A stretch of DNA of 5,830 nucleotides from Pseudomonadota bacterium (lineage in GTDB: Bacteria; Bdellovibrionota_C; UBA2361; OMIW01), in assembly GCA_900299205.1 (NCBI GenBank), contig OMIW01000035.1:1-5830 (forward strand), written 5' to 3'. Position 1 is the first letter of the stretch. Every line of letters begins with the position of its first letter. The translations under genes were made by a program, and so were the position numbers. Shown piece by piece: positions 1 to 5,830 of the stretch. The notes under the pieces are model-generated. The model searched no databases. It was given only the letters and a program-made list of their open reading frames with translations, and was not told the origin of the DNA.

Positions 1-21
1 GGCGAGCAGGGAGGCGAACAT
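1..21 (-). CDS. Possible start of a divergent gene (partial, 7 codons)
   Basis: On the - strand an ATG at 21-19 opens a frame (MFASLLA) that runs off the left edge. A Shine-Dalgarno-like TAAGGA lies at 31-26 on the same strand, four bases from the ATG, which is slightly close but usable. If real, this gene is divergent from greA and the inverted repeat at 36-86 lies between the two starts. The product cannot be identified from seven residues. The alternative is that 1-24 is the 3' end of a + strand gene: frame 1 reads GEQGGEH and then TAG at 22-24. The window cannot decide between them. Confidence 0.33.
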
Positions 22-35
22 TAGTTCCTTAGTGA

Positions 36-86
36 GCACTTTGAAAGTTTGACTGCATCTTCGTTGGCGTCAAACTTTCAAAGTGC
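36..86. repeat. Perfect 18-bp inverted repeat upstream of greA
   Basis: GCACTTTGAAAGTTTGAC (36-53) is exactly repeated in inverted orientation at 69-86, separated by 15 bases. Each arm contains its own short palindrome, ACTTT-G-AAAGT or ACTTT-C-AAAGT, so the site looks like two operator half-sites facing each other. Each arm also carries a TTGAC that resembles a -35 element, pointing rightward at 49-54 (TTGACT) and leftward in the other arm. No good -10 follows at 16-18 bases (best is CAAACT at 71-76). No T-run follows on the + strand, so an intrinsic terminator is unlikely. A regulator-binding site or structured leader is the best inference. Confidence 0.8.
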
Positions 87-123
87 CCAACAGGAGATCA
101 GTTTTCACCACTCTGCGAGGGAT
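63..123 (+). repeat. Upstream module, copy 1 (before greA)
   Basis: This stretch aligns without gaps to 749-809, with 48 of 61 positions identical by eye. The best conserved blocks are GTCAAAC-T-TCAAAGTGCC (69-87), ACAG (90-93), TTTT-ACC (102-109) and TGCGAGG (114-120). It includes the right arm of the inverted repeat and ends 75 bases before the greA start. A duplicated promoter or operator is the simplest explanation; a remnant of a small mobile repeat is the alternative. Confidence 0.7.
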
Positions 124-202
124 GCTCTGGTCTCTTCTCGCGTTACCCATCCCCATTTTTTGCCCCTGTCATTTTCTGTTCGCCGAGGTTTCTGTGCTAT
201 GA
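122..202 (+). CDS. Short ORF overlapping the greA start (26 aa, doubtful)
   Basis: ATG at 122 opens a 26-codon frame, MLWSLLALPIPIFCPCHFLF followed by AEVSVL, that ends at TGA 200-202. The stop overlaps the greA ATG as ATGA, the classic arrangement for translational coupling. The peptide is strongly hydrophobic. Against it, the GAGG at 117-120 lies only one base from the ATG, too close for a normal ribosome site. The frame is also open upstream to a GTG at 83, which has no visible ribosome site. The pyrimidine-rich stretch at 124-185 would give hydrophobic codons by chance. It is recorded because dnaG shows the same overlap. Confidence 0.2.
   Translation: MLWSLLALPIPIFCPCHFLFAEVSVL
185..189 (+). 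promoter_or_regulatory. greA ribosome binding site
   Basis: GAGGT lies nine bases before the ATG at 199. It supports this start over the in-frame upstream TTG at 49 and over the in-frame ATG at 211. Confidence 0.65.
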
Positions 203-699
203 GACGCCCAATGACCCCTCGAGGGTATGCTGCAATGAGGAAAGAGCTGATGAGACTCAAGGGGTTGCGGCCTGAGATAGCTAACCAGATAGAGGTGGCT
301 CGGGGGCATGGTGACCTTTCTGAGAACGGGGACTATGATGCGGCAAAAGAGCGCTCGGGAATGGTCGAGGCAAAGATTCGAGACCTAGAGGGTAAACTTG
401 CTGTCGCCGATATTATTGACCCTCGCCGTATCAGTGATACGACGAGGGTGGTGTTTGGCCTCACTGTTGTCATCGAAGATGTGGAATCGGGCGATTCGCG
501 CCGACTTTCAATAGTGGGAGAGGATGAGAGTGATGTCGACCAAGGATTAGTATCGGTTGCCGCTCCTCTCGGTAGGGCGCTCATTGGCAAGGAGGTTGGA
601 GATATCGCCCGGGTTAATGCCCCCGGTGGCGCCAAAGAATTCGAGGTGATTGAGATTTTGGTTGATTATCGAGAGGAAGAGGCGGTTGAGGTTGACTAG
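199..699 (+). CDS. greA: Transcription elongation factor GreA
   Basis: GreA inserts into the secondary channel of paused, backtracked RNA polymerase and stimulates cleavage of the extruded RNA 3' end. The 166-residue protein is close to the usual length of about 158. Residues 5-75 (PMTPRGYAAMRKEL through ADIIDP) form the N-terminal coiled coil. The tip motif GDLSEN keeps the two acidic residues, D39 and E42, that correspond to D41 and E44 of E. coli GreA and help position catalytic magnesium. Residues 120-154 (PLGRALIGKEVGD, then APGGAKEFEVIEI) match the C-terminal FKBP-like domain. A short acidic tail follows. The ATG at 199 is chosen because family similarity begins at PMTP and a GAGGT site precedes it; the frame is open back to a TTG at 49, but that segment is not GreA-like. 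GreB is less likely but not formally excluded. It stands 198 bases before dnaG, where many genomes carry rpsU. Confidence 0.95.
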   Translation: MRRPMTPRGYAAMRKELMRLKGLRPEIANQIEVARGHGDLSENGDYDAAKERSGMVEAKIRDLEGKLAVADIIDPRRISDTTRVVFGLTVVIEDVESGDSRRLSIVGEDESDVDQGLVSVAAPLGRALIGKEVGDIARVNAPGGAKEFEVIEILVDYREEEAVEVD

Positions 700-748
700 G
701 AGGCTGTTGAAAATGGTTCCGTAGCGGGCATCGGGGGGAGGGGACGAA

Positions 749-809
749 GTTGCAGTCAAACTATCAAAGTGCCGTACAGCATATTATTTTTTACCTCCCT
801 GCGAGGAAT
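749..809 (+). repeat. Upstream module, copy 2 (before dnaG)
   Basis: Second copy of the module at 63-123, ungapped, with 13 differences in 61 positions. The core GTCAAACTATCAAAGTGC (755-772) differs from the greA arm at one base. The opposite arm of the inverted repeat is not present here, so the large hairpin is lost and only one palindrome remains, itself imperfect (ACTAT-C-AAAGT). The A/T-rich part includes TATTAT at 782-787, a good -10 match, but no TTGACA-like element lies 16-18 bases upstream. A promoter is therefore possible but not shown. The module ends 88 bases before the dnaG start. Confidence 0.7.
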
Positions 810-814
810 AGGTG

Positions 815-901
815 ATGGCGGGCGGGTTTCGGAGGGGACTGCCTTGCGAGGGGAATTCCAGAGAAAGGTTGGGTGCTGTTAAGGAAGGACGGACATCGTG
901 A
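815..901 (+). CDS. Short ORF overlapping the dnaG start (28 aa, possible leader peptide)
   Basis: ATG at 815 opens MAGGFRRGLPCEGNSRERLG followed by AVKEGRTS, ending at TGA 899-901. The stop is embedded in the dnaG start cluster GTGATG (898-903). GAGG at 803-806, part of the conserved TGCGAGG block of the upstream module, sits eight bases before the ATG, a good ribosome-site spacing. A stop at 809-811 closes the frame just upstream, so only this ATG is available. The peptide matches no family I recognise. Translation of it could deliver ribosomes to the dnaG start; equally, it may be a chance ORF. Confidence 0.3.
   Translation: MAGGFRRGLPCEGNSRERLGAVKEGRTS
881..889 (+). promoter_or_regulatory. 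dnaG ribosome binding site
   Basis: AAGGAAGGA contains two overlapping AAGGA sites. The second (885-889) is eight bases from GTG 898 and eleven from ATG 901, so the spacing slightly favours the GTG. Confidence 0.6.
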
Positions 902-2739
902 TGATATCTCCCGAGAGCATTCAGAACGTACGGGAGCGGGTGAGATTGTCTGATCTCATGAGAGAGGAATGCGACCTCAAACGGTCGGGCAGCCGATGGG
1001 TTTGTGGTTGTCCCTTTCACGGTGAGCGGACGCCATCGTGTTTTGTTAATGATGATACGAACACCTTCCACTGCTTTGGGTGCGGTGAATCGGGTGACGC
1101 GATATCGTATGTGATGCGCTCAAAGGGGTTCGCTTTTGCGGAGTCGGTTGAGTATCTCGCGGCAAAAGCCGGTATAGATCTTGTGCGTATTGGCCGTGAG
1201 GGGAAGGCTGCTCATAGCCCCGACCACGAACGAAAAGAGCAGCTGGTGCGGGCTCTCACCGAGGCACACCGATATTTTCGATGGTGCTACGAACGGGCAC
1301 CAGAGGTAGTTCAATCGTATATAATGTCGCGCGGGCTGACACCAGCTGCGGTCGATGCATTTGGTATCGGGTTCGCCCCTGTTGGGGGAGATAGTCTGGT
1401 ATCGTGGCTCCGAAAGGCGGGAGTGTCAGATGATGTTGCGGTGATTTCGGGGCTCCTGAAGCGCGACCAAAGTGGTCAGCTTCGGCCCTCGTTTCGCGGA
1501 CGGCTTCAATTCCCGATCGTATCGGAGCGAAATCAAGTTGTCGGTTTCGGGGGACGACTCGTCCCTGCCCTCTATACCGATGGACGTGAGCGCCCAAAGT
1601 ATATCAACTCCCTTGAAAGTCCACTCTATCGTAAGCATAAGACGCTGTACGGCTTGCCGGTAGCAATGCGAGCGATACGAGAACGGGGAGAAGTGTACGT
1701 CGTCGAGGGATACCTCGATGTGGTGGGCTTATGGCAAGTCGGGGTTCGAAATGTTGTCGCGTGTTGTGGCACCGCTTTAACATCGGAACACGGGGACCGA
1801 CTTGCGCGGTTGGTGCGACGAGTCGTCCTGCTCTTCGATGGAGATGATGCTGGTCGAGTCGCAGCGGCTCGGGCGTTCAAGACAGTGGCAAATCTTGCGG
1901 TCGATGTTTGGGTGTCATTTTTGCCGGAAGGTGAAGATCCCGATGACCTTGCACGTCGGCTCGGAGCAGGGACAGAAGACTTTTTGTCGGCGCTCCCTCG
2001 GCGGTCGCTTCTCTCGGCTTTTCTTGACGAGCAATTTCGCCGTCATGGGGGTGAGGATATGACTGGTCCGGTCGCCCGGTCGGCCATCGGGGAGGAGATT
2101 CGGCAGGTGCTTGCTGGAGTAACGCGCGATGTGGTGAGGCACGATTTGGAGCGGGAGGCAGCATCGCGTTTGCGAATCGATCCCGGTTTGATGGCCTTGG
2201 GCGGGCGGACTGACGGAATCGAGTCGAGGGATAGGGTGTCATCCGAAGAGGGTGGGCGCTGGGTTGAAATGCCGTCAGAGACCTCGCGGGGTCGTCTCAC
2301 CGCGGTTGAGCAACAGCTTCTCCTGGCCGTCATGGCGCAGTGGGAGACCCTGCCCGCAGTCGTCCTAGCTGACCCTCGTGTTTGTGGAGTGATGAGCCCC
2401 TCGGTTCTCGAGTTTTTGGGGGAGCTCAGGGCGGTTGTGGCAGAGGAGTCAGGGCGGGATGCTGAGAAAAGAGCTCGAGTAAAGGATGTGCTTCGGAGTC
2501 GTGGAGGGGAATGGATCGAGCTGTGGCGTCGATCCCGAACGATGGCAGCTGCGTCGGGAACCGACCCGACGAAATGGTATGACGACTGCGTGCGGGCCTG
2601 CCGGCGGCAGCAGATGGTGGGGGTCCTTATCGAAATCGAGCGACAGATTGAGCAGTCGAACGACGAGAGTGCCCGAGCGGTCCTGCTGGGGAGAAAGCTC
2701 GATATGCGCCGTCAGCTTGACAGGCTGACGCCGAGATAG
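898..2739 (+). CDS. dnaG: DNA primase DnaG
   Basis: DnaG makes the short RNA primers that start leading-strand and Okazaki-fragment synthesis, recruited to the fork by the replicative helicase DnaB. The 613 residues fit the family. The N-terminal zinc ribbon shows C38, H41, C59 and C62 in CPFHGERTPS and HCFGCG. The catalytic core carries VVGFGGR (214-220) and KYINS (234-238). The TOPRIM fold follows, with E270 in VVEGYLD, D314 and D316 in LLFDGDDAG, and the acidic EGEDPDD at 344-350, all metal-binding positions. Residues from about 450 to the end form the divergent helical C-terminal region expected to bind DnaB; conservation there is too low to judge by eye. Two starts are possible, GTG 898 or ATG 901, differing by one residue. 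The zinc-site region reads PSCFV where PSF-V is usual, adding an extra cysteine (C48). Confidence 0.97.
   Translation: MMISPESIQNVRERVRLSDLMREECDLKRSGSRWVCGCPFHGERTPSCFVNDDTNTFHCFGCGESGDAISYVMRSKGFAFAESVEYLAAKAGIDLVRIGREGKAAHSPDHERKEQLVRALTEAHRYFRWCYERAPEVVQSYIMSRGLTPAAVDAFGIGFAPVGGDSLVSWLRKAGVSDDVAVISGLLKRDQSGQLRPSFRGRLQFPIVSERNQVVGFGGRLVPALYTDGRERPKYINSLESPLYRKHKTLYGLPVAMRAIRERGEVYVVEGYLDVVGLWQVGVRNVVACCGTALTSEHGDRLARLVRRVVLLFDGDDAGRVAAARAFKTVANLAVDVWVSFLPEGEDPDDLARRLGAGTEDFLSALPRRSLLSAFLDEQFRRHGGEDMTGPVARSAIGEEIRQVLAGVTRDVVRHDLEREAASRLRIDPGLMALGGRTDGIESRDRVSSEEGGRWVEMPSETSRGRLTAVEQQLLLAVMAQWETLPAVVLADPRVCGVMSPSVLEFLGELRAVVAEESGRDAEKRARVKDVLRSRGGEWIELWRRSRTMAAASGTDPTKWYDDCVRACRRQQMVGVLIEIERQIEQSNDESARAVLLGRKLDMRRQLDRLTPR
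2710..2730 (+). other. Hairpin in the last codons of dnaG
   Basis: CGTCAGC (2710-2716) pairs perfectly with GCTGACG (2724-2730) across a 7-base loop, just before the dnaG stop. No T-run follows (the next bases are CCGAGATAGGGAGG), so an intrinsic terminator is not supported. It could be an mRNA-stability or processing structure between dnaG and rpoD; E. coli has an RNase E cut in this interval. A chance stem within coding sequence is also possible. Confidence 0.4.
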
Positions 2740-2930
2740 GGAGGGTGCAGTCGCGATTGCTTGGACCCCGAGTGTGAAAGCTTGCTTTACCCAATCAAAG
2801 GAAATCGATAAGATGGGGCGCTTGGCTCCTCATTCCATTTGAGAGGAACATCAGATGGGGCGCTGTGTGCGCTGAGAGCAGGTCGAGTTGCGGAGCCACA
2901 AGGTAATTGAGGGGCGATTTTGGGGGAGTC
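2740..2930. other. dnaG-rpoD spacer with small repeats, no clear promoter
   Basis: No convincing gene lies here. Visible structure includes a near-palindrome GCAGTCGCGATTGC (2747-2760), a small stem AAAGC-TT-GCTTT (2777-2788, extendable with one bulge to 2774-2790), and a 12-bp direct repeat AGATGGGGCGCT at 2811-2822 and 2853-2864. Candidate -35 boxes (TTGGAC at 2761, TTGCTT at 2782) lack a proper -10 at 16-18 bases; TAAGAT at 2809-2814 is 21 bases from the second. An internal rpoD promoter of a non-standard type cannot be excluded. Confidence 0.4.
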
Positions 2931-3143
2931 GTGTCGCGTGAACTGGCGCAGGGATTAATCTGGGTAATGGGGGGGTACCTGATCTGCAAGGGGGTATTGG
3001 CCGGGTTTTGGTGGGTGAGGTTGAGGCGGCTATCCTCGGAAGTATCGGGCAAGGTGAACGAAGGGGCGTCGGAAACCGATGGGGAGGAGGACTCCTTGGC
3101 AAATGGAGACAGGCCAGGGAGGCTCGCAGAAGTGGGTGAATAA
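2931..3143 (+). CDS. Small hypothetical protein with one hydrophobic segment
   Basis: This 70-residue frame starts at GTG 2931 (or TTG 2907, adding eight residues; a TAA at 2904-2906 closes the frame upstream). Residues 5-29 are hydrophobic and rich in Leu, Gly and Trp, though interrupted by K20, and are followed directly by RLRR. That fits a single membrane segment with a cytoplasmic C-terminal side. Residues 34-70 are hydrophilic and rich in Glu, Gly and Ser. The frame ends 20 bases before rpoD, so co-translation is plausible. Weaknesses: neither start has an ideal ribosome site (GGGGGAG is only two bases from the GTG), and the frame crosses a G7 run at 2969-2975. I recognise no family. The organised hydrophobic-basic-hydrophilic pattern favours a real gene over chance, but only moderately. 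Confidence 0.42.
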   Translation: MSRELAQGLIWVMGGYLICKGVLAGFWWVRLRRLSSEVSGKVNEGASETDGEEDSLANGDRPGRLAEVGE

Positions 3144-3151
3144 TTCTAAAC

Positions 3152-3157
3152 GGTGGT
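3152..3157 (+). promoter_or_regulatory. Probable rpoD ribosome binding site
   Basis: GGTGGT, one mismatch from GGAGGT, lies six bases before GTG 3164 and supports that start over ATG 3179. It falls just after the stop of the preceding small ORF. Confidence 0.45.
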
Positions 3158-3163
3158 GTACGG

Positions 3164-4318
3164 GTGGCGACCAAAAAAATGACATCGAAGATATCATCGA
3201 TAAGAACGTCTCGACGGGTCACGTCCCGAGGTTCTTCGGGGCGATCAACATCAACGGGGTCGCGTTCGGGTAGGGAGGAAGCCAAGCGCGGAGGCTCGGT
3301 TGTGGGTCGCGGGACGGTTCGCAAAAAAGATGGGTCGCGCTCGACATCGGCGCAATCTCGAACTGCTCAAGCCACGAAGTCACGGTCAGTCGGGGGGCGT
3401 TCTGGGACGGCCCAAAAACCGGCGAAAGGTTCAACCCTCAGAGGTCGTGCCGGACGAACTGTGTCGGAGGTCCGCTCGACGTCGCGAGGTGTGAACTCCT
3501 CCGCTCGTGCTGCGGGCGGGGCTTCTCAGGGTTCGAAAAAACCATCGTTAAAGGGTGTCGCTGGTAAGGGTAACCTGCGTCGGTCAGTATCAGGTGCTCG
3601 ATTCATAAAGAGCAGGGGGTCGGAGTCTCGCTCAGGAGGAGCCAAGCGACCCGAGTCGAGGGCTCAAAAAGGGGCAGGTTCAACCCCCGGTGGGACTCGT
3701 GCCACGACATCCAAGGGGGCAGTCAGAACATCCGTGCCGAGAGTCTCAGCCAAGCCCCATTCTCCGTCAAACTCGCGGGGCAAACCGACTTCGGACAAAG
3801 CCTCAGGTAAAAGATCGGAGTCGCAAAAGGCAGTGCTCCGCTCTCCGACAAAGCGACCTGAACAGAGACGAATCGAGGCAAAACAAGAGACAAAAAAGGA
3901 ACAGAAGGGAGTGACCGCGTCTTCGGCGCGAATGGTAATCAACGAGCAGAAGGCTCTGGTTGGGAAGGGAGTCGGTCAAGTAGCCTCAAAGGGAAAGGAG
4001 AAGAATATCGTGCAGTCCGGGGGTGGGGAAAAAGGGTCGATAGAGGTGAGCGGTGCAACTCGGGCTCAGGTGGGTTTCGGTCTCGCTGGGGGAGAGTCGC
4101 GTCCGGAGGGATCGGTTGCGTCTTCTCGCCCACTTCGCAAGGCGTCCCGGAAGGACGATGTTGAGGACCTTCTCGGAGATGTCGAAGACATCGGTGGCGG
4201 GGATGAATTTGAAGAGGCCGAAATCGCTGGCGATGAGGAGGTAGATCTGGGGGGGATAGTAGCTCCCGTGGAGGAGGAAGAGCGGGTCGAAGCGGGGGAT
4301 GAAGCGGGAGAGGAAGAG
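3164..4318 (+). other. N-terminal extension of RpoD: disordered basic then acidic tail
   Basis: These 385 codons precede region 1.1 in the same uninterrupted frame. The first 83 residues hold 21 Lys/Arg against three acidic residues (E38, E39, D56). The only aromatic residue in roughly the first 300 is F147. From residue 331 ([19 protein letters not shown]) the charge flips to strongly acidic until region 1.1. Such composition predicts disorder. Degenerate internal repeats are visible (AQKPAKGST at 83-91, AQKGAGST at 167-174). A downstream start inside this stretch would give a normal-sized sigma factor, for example M256 at ATG 3929-3931, but no strong ribosome site stands out there. Nucleic-acid binding by the basic part is inference only. 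Confidence 0.7.
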
Positions 4319-5830
4319 GACACAATCAATTTAGAGAGTCTTCTCGAAATTGGGCGTGAACGGGGGTACGTGACTCTCCAGGAGCTGGGAAGGACCTTCG
4401 AGTCTGAGGAGGTTTCCGAAGAGCAGATGGAGGAGGTGATAACCCTCTTCAGTGAGCAGGATATCGATATTATCGATCAGGGCAGGGATAAGTATCTCGA
4501 AGAGCCGGAGGGTGCGGTGGTCGAGAGTCGGGTGCCTGAACTTCTTGATCCCTCAGCTCTCGGTAAAAGCACTGATCCCGTGCGGATGTATCTGCGAGAG
4601 ATGGGAAATGTGAGTCTCCTGACCCGAGAAGGTGAGGTCGAAATTGCAAAAAAGATCGAGGCGGGATTGCAGGTCGCTCGACGGGAATCTCTGCGACAGC
4701 CACTGGCTCTCGCCTATGCTCTCGACGTATTCGAAGGAGTAAAGGGGGGGACCATTCGACTTCGAGACCTTTTCACCGAGGATGACGCAGGAGAAGAGGA
4801 GTCGGAGGCTGCAGATGAGGGCGCCGATGATGAGGCAGGCGAGGATTTATCGGAAAAGAGGCCGGTGAGCCAGGAGGACGAGGAGGCAAAAGAGGCGTTC
4901 CTTCGGAAGCACCCCCTTTTCAAGAAGGCCCAAAAAGAGATCAGAAGTGCGTACGAACAATTTCGAGATGCGCGGAAAAGCTCGATTGAAGAGGGGAGGG
5001 TGGCGCAACTTAGGTACGAGCGGCTCCTCGAGAGGAATATCGAGCGGATGGAGGAGCTGAACTTTAATGCAAAGCAGCATGCGCGGATTGTATCGGTCAT
5101 CAAGGAGAAGCATGATCAGGTCTTGGCGCTCATTCGTCCGGCTCAAATGCTTGCGCGACCAACAGGAAAGCCTCTCCCTGAATTGGTAGGGATGATAGAG
5201 GAACTTATTACGGATGATCAGGCGTTAGCGAAGAAGGTGACGAAGCGCCTCAACCTGAAGGCGGGATCGGCCCGAGAACTTGGATTTAGACTTCAAAGGC
5301 TCATTGATGAGGCGACAGCGGTAGAAGAAGATATTCTCATGGACATCTTCTCTTTCAATCAGGCAGCGTACGCTCTCAAGGATGGAGAGATGCGAGCCGC
5401 CGATGCAAAGCGAGAGTTGGTAGAGGCGAATCTTCGGCTTGTCGTTTCGATAGCGAAGAAATACACGAACAGAGGCTTGCAATTCCTTGACCTGATTCAG
5501 GAGGGGAATATCGGTCTCATGAAGGCGGTCGACAAGTTCGAATATCAGCGGGGATACAAGTTTTCCACCTACGCGACGTGGTGGATTCGTCAAGCAATCA
5601 CGCGCGCTATAGCCGATCAGGCTCGTATCATCCGAATCCCGGTCCATATGATCGAGACGATTAACAAATTGATACGAACATCTCGCCAGCTTGTGCAGGA
5701 GCTAAGTCGAGAGCCGACGCCCGAAGAGATCGCCGCAAAAATGGAGATTCCTCTCGATAAAGTCCGGAAAGTACTCAAGATTGCTAAAGAGCCGATATCC
5801 CTCGAGACGCCAATCGGCGAGGAAGAGGAC
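3164..5830 (+). CDS. rpoD: Primary sigma factor RpoD (sigma-70), 3' truncated by window edge
   Basis: RpoD directs RNA polymerase to housekeeping promoters. The visible 889 residues have this order: a basic Arg/Lys/Ser/Gly-rich extension (1-330), an acidic stretch (331-385), region 1.1 (about 386-445, [20 protein letters not shown]), region 1.2 (471-502, [11 protein letters not shown]), a non-conserved region with an acidic insert (538-573) and helical segments, and regions 2.1-2.4 from about 747. [19 protein letters not shown] and [13 protein letters not shown] (800-812) are essentially invariant. Q810 and T813, equivalents of E. coli Q437 and T440 that read the -10 element, are kept. RIPVHM (824-829) and region 3.1 follow. 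The frame leaves the window at PIGEEED in region 3.2, so about 100 residues including region 4 are missing. GTG 3164 is preferred over ATG 3179; TGA at 3137 closes the frame upstream. The full protein should approach 990 residues, against 613 in E. coli. Confidence 0.96.
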   Translation, partial: MATKKMTSKISSIRTSRRVTSRGSSGRSTSTGSRSGREEAKRGGSVVGRGTVRKKDGSRSTSAQSRTAQATKSRSVGGRSGTAQKPAKGSTLRGRAGRTVSEVRSTSRGVNSSARAAGGASQGSKKPSLKGVAGKGNLRRSVSGARFIKSRGSESRSGGAKRPESRAQKGAGSTPGGTRATTSKGAVRTSVPRVSAKPHSPSNSRGKPTSDKASGKRSESQKAVLRSPTKRPEQRRIEAKQETKKEQKGVTASSARMVINEQKALVGKGVGQVASKGKEKNIVQSGGGEKGSIEVSGATRAQVGFGLAGGESRPEGSVASSRPLRKASRKDDVEDLLGDVEDIGGGDEFEEAEIAGDEEVDLGGIVAPVEEEERVEAGDEAGEEEDTINLESLLEIGRERGYVTLQELGRTFESEEVSEEQMEEVITLFSEQDIDIIDQGRDKYLEEPEGAVVESRVPELLDPSALGKSTDPVRMYLREMGNVSLLTREGEVEIAKKIEAGLQVARRESLRQPLALAYALDVFEGVKGGTIRLRDLFTEDDAGEEESEAADEGADDEAGEDLSEKRPVSQEDEEAKEAFLRKHPLFKKAQKEIRSAYEQFRDARKSSIEEGRVAQLRYERLLERNIERMEELNFNAKQHARIVSVIKEKHDQVLALIRPAQMLARPTGKPLPELVGMIEELITDDQALAKKVTKRLNLKAGSARELGFRLQRLIDEATAVEEDILMDIFSFNQAAYALKDGEMRAADAKRELVEANLRLVVSIAKKYTNRGLQFLDLIQEGNIGLMKAVDKFEYQRGYKFSTYATWWIRQAITRAIADQARIIRIPVHMIETINKLIRTSRQLVQELSREPTPEEIAAKMEIPLDKVRKVLKIAKEPISLETPIGEEED

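Noticed and set aside
36-86. Inverted repeat as an intrinsic terminator or CIRCE-type heat-shock operator
   Set aside because: No T-run follows on the + strand, and the arms do not match the TTAGCACTC-N9-GAGTGCTAA CIRCE consensus.
49-198. In-frame extension of greA to a TTG at 49, giving 216 residues
   Set aside because: The added 50 residues are unlike GreA, run through the inverted repeat and module, and the ATG at 199 has its own GAGGT site and gives the normal family length.
713-724. Three-codon ORF (Met-Val-Pro-stop) after greA with AGGAGG at 698-703
   Set aside because: The ribosome-site match is good but overlaps the greA stop, and a three-codon frame has no testable coding signal; treated as chance.
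3173-3179. A7 run at the rpoD start as a programmed slippage site
   Set aside because: The run encodes Lys-Lys directly before ATG 3179; neither neighbouring frame leads into a recognisable protein, so slippage would gain nothing.
3079-3273. 64-residue + strand frame across the rpoD start
   Set aside because: It overlaps the small ORF and rpoD in another frame, shows no family features, and is best explained as a shadow of rpoD.
3939-4329. Long - strand frames opposite the sigma extension
   Set aside because: Pro/Ser/Arg-rich translations are what the reverse complement of Glu/Gly/Arg-rich codons gives; they lie opposite the open rpoD frame.
1-5830. tRNA, rRNA, CRISPR array, transposase or phage genes
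   Set aside because: None was seen on either strand; the only repeats are the short ones listed.

Overview
The window holds a macromolecular-synthesis-type gene cluster read left to right: a transcript-cleavage factor (greA), DNA primase (dnaG), a possible small membrane protein, and the primary sigma factor (rpoD), which runs off the right edge. The sigma factor has a region 1.1, a large non-conserved region between regions 1.2 and 2.1, and near-perfect E. coli-like regions 2.1-3.0. That points to a Gram-negative, proteobacterial-type lineage (Deltaproteobacteria or Bdellovibrionota sensu lato is a guess). The + strand is visibly G-rich with several G6-G7 runs, as expected for a leading strand. 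No phylum can be assigned with confidence from the sequence alone.

Layout. 1-198: intergenic region with a perfect 18-bp inverted repeat (15-nt loop) and a possible divergent gene start on the - strand at 21. 199-699: greA. 700-897: a spacer with a second, diverged copy (48 of 61 positions) of a module also found upstream of greA. 898-2739: dnaG, with all zinc-ribbon and TOPRIM motifs visible. 2740-2930: a spacer with small repeats but no clear promoter. 2931-3143: small hypothetical ORF with one hydrophobic segment. 3164 to end: rpoD, 889 codons visible and still lacking sigma region 4.

How the genes relate. DnaG starts replication, RpoD starts transcription and GreA rescues stalled RNA polymerase, so the cluster joins initiation of replication and transcription, as in rpsU-dnaG-rpoD of E. 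coli. Here greA sits where rpsU might be expected. The shared 61-bp module upstream of both greA and dnaG suggests common control. Short ORFs whose stop codons overlap the greA and dnaG starts raise the possibility of translational coupling.

The most unusual features are the sigma factor's N-terminal extension of about 385 residues (a long Arg/Lys/Ser/Gly-rich basic part, then an acidic part, both before region 1.1) and the repeated palindromic module. Neither amounts to a proven new system; both are specific and testable.
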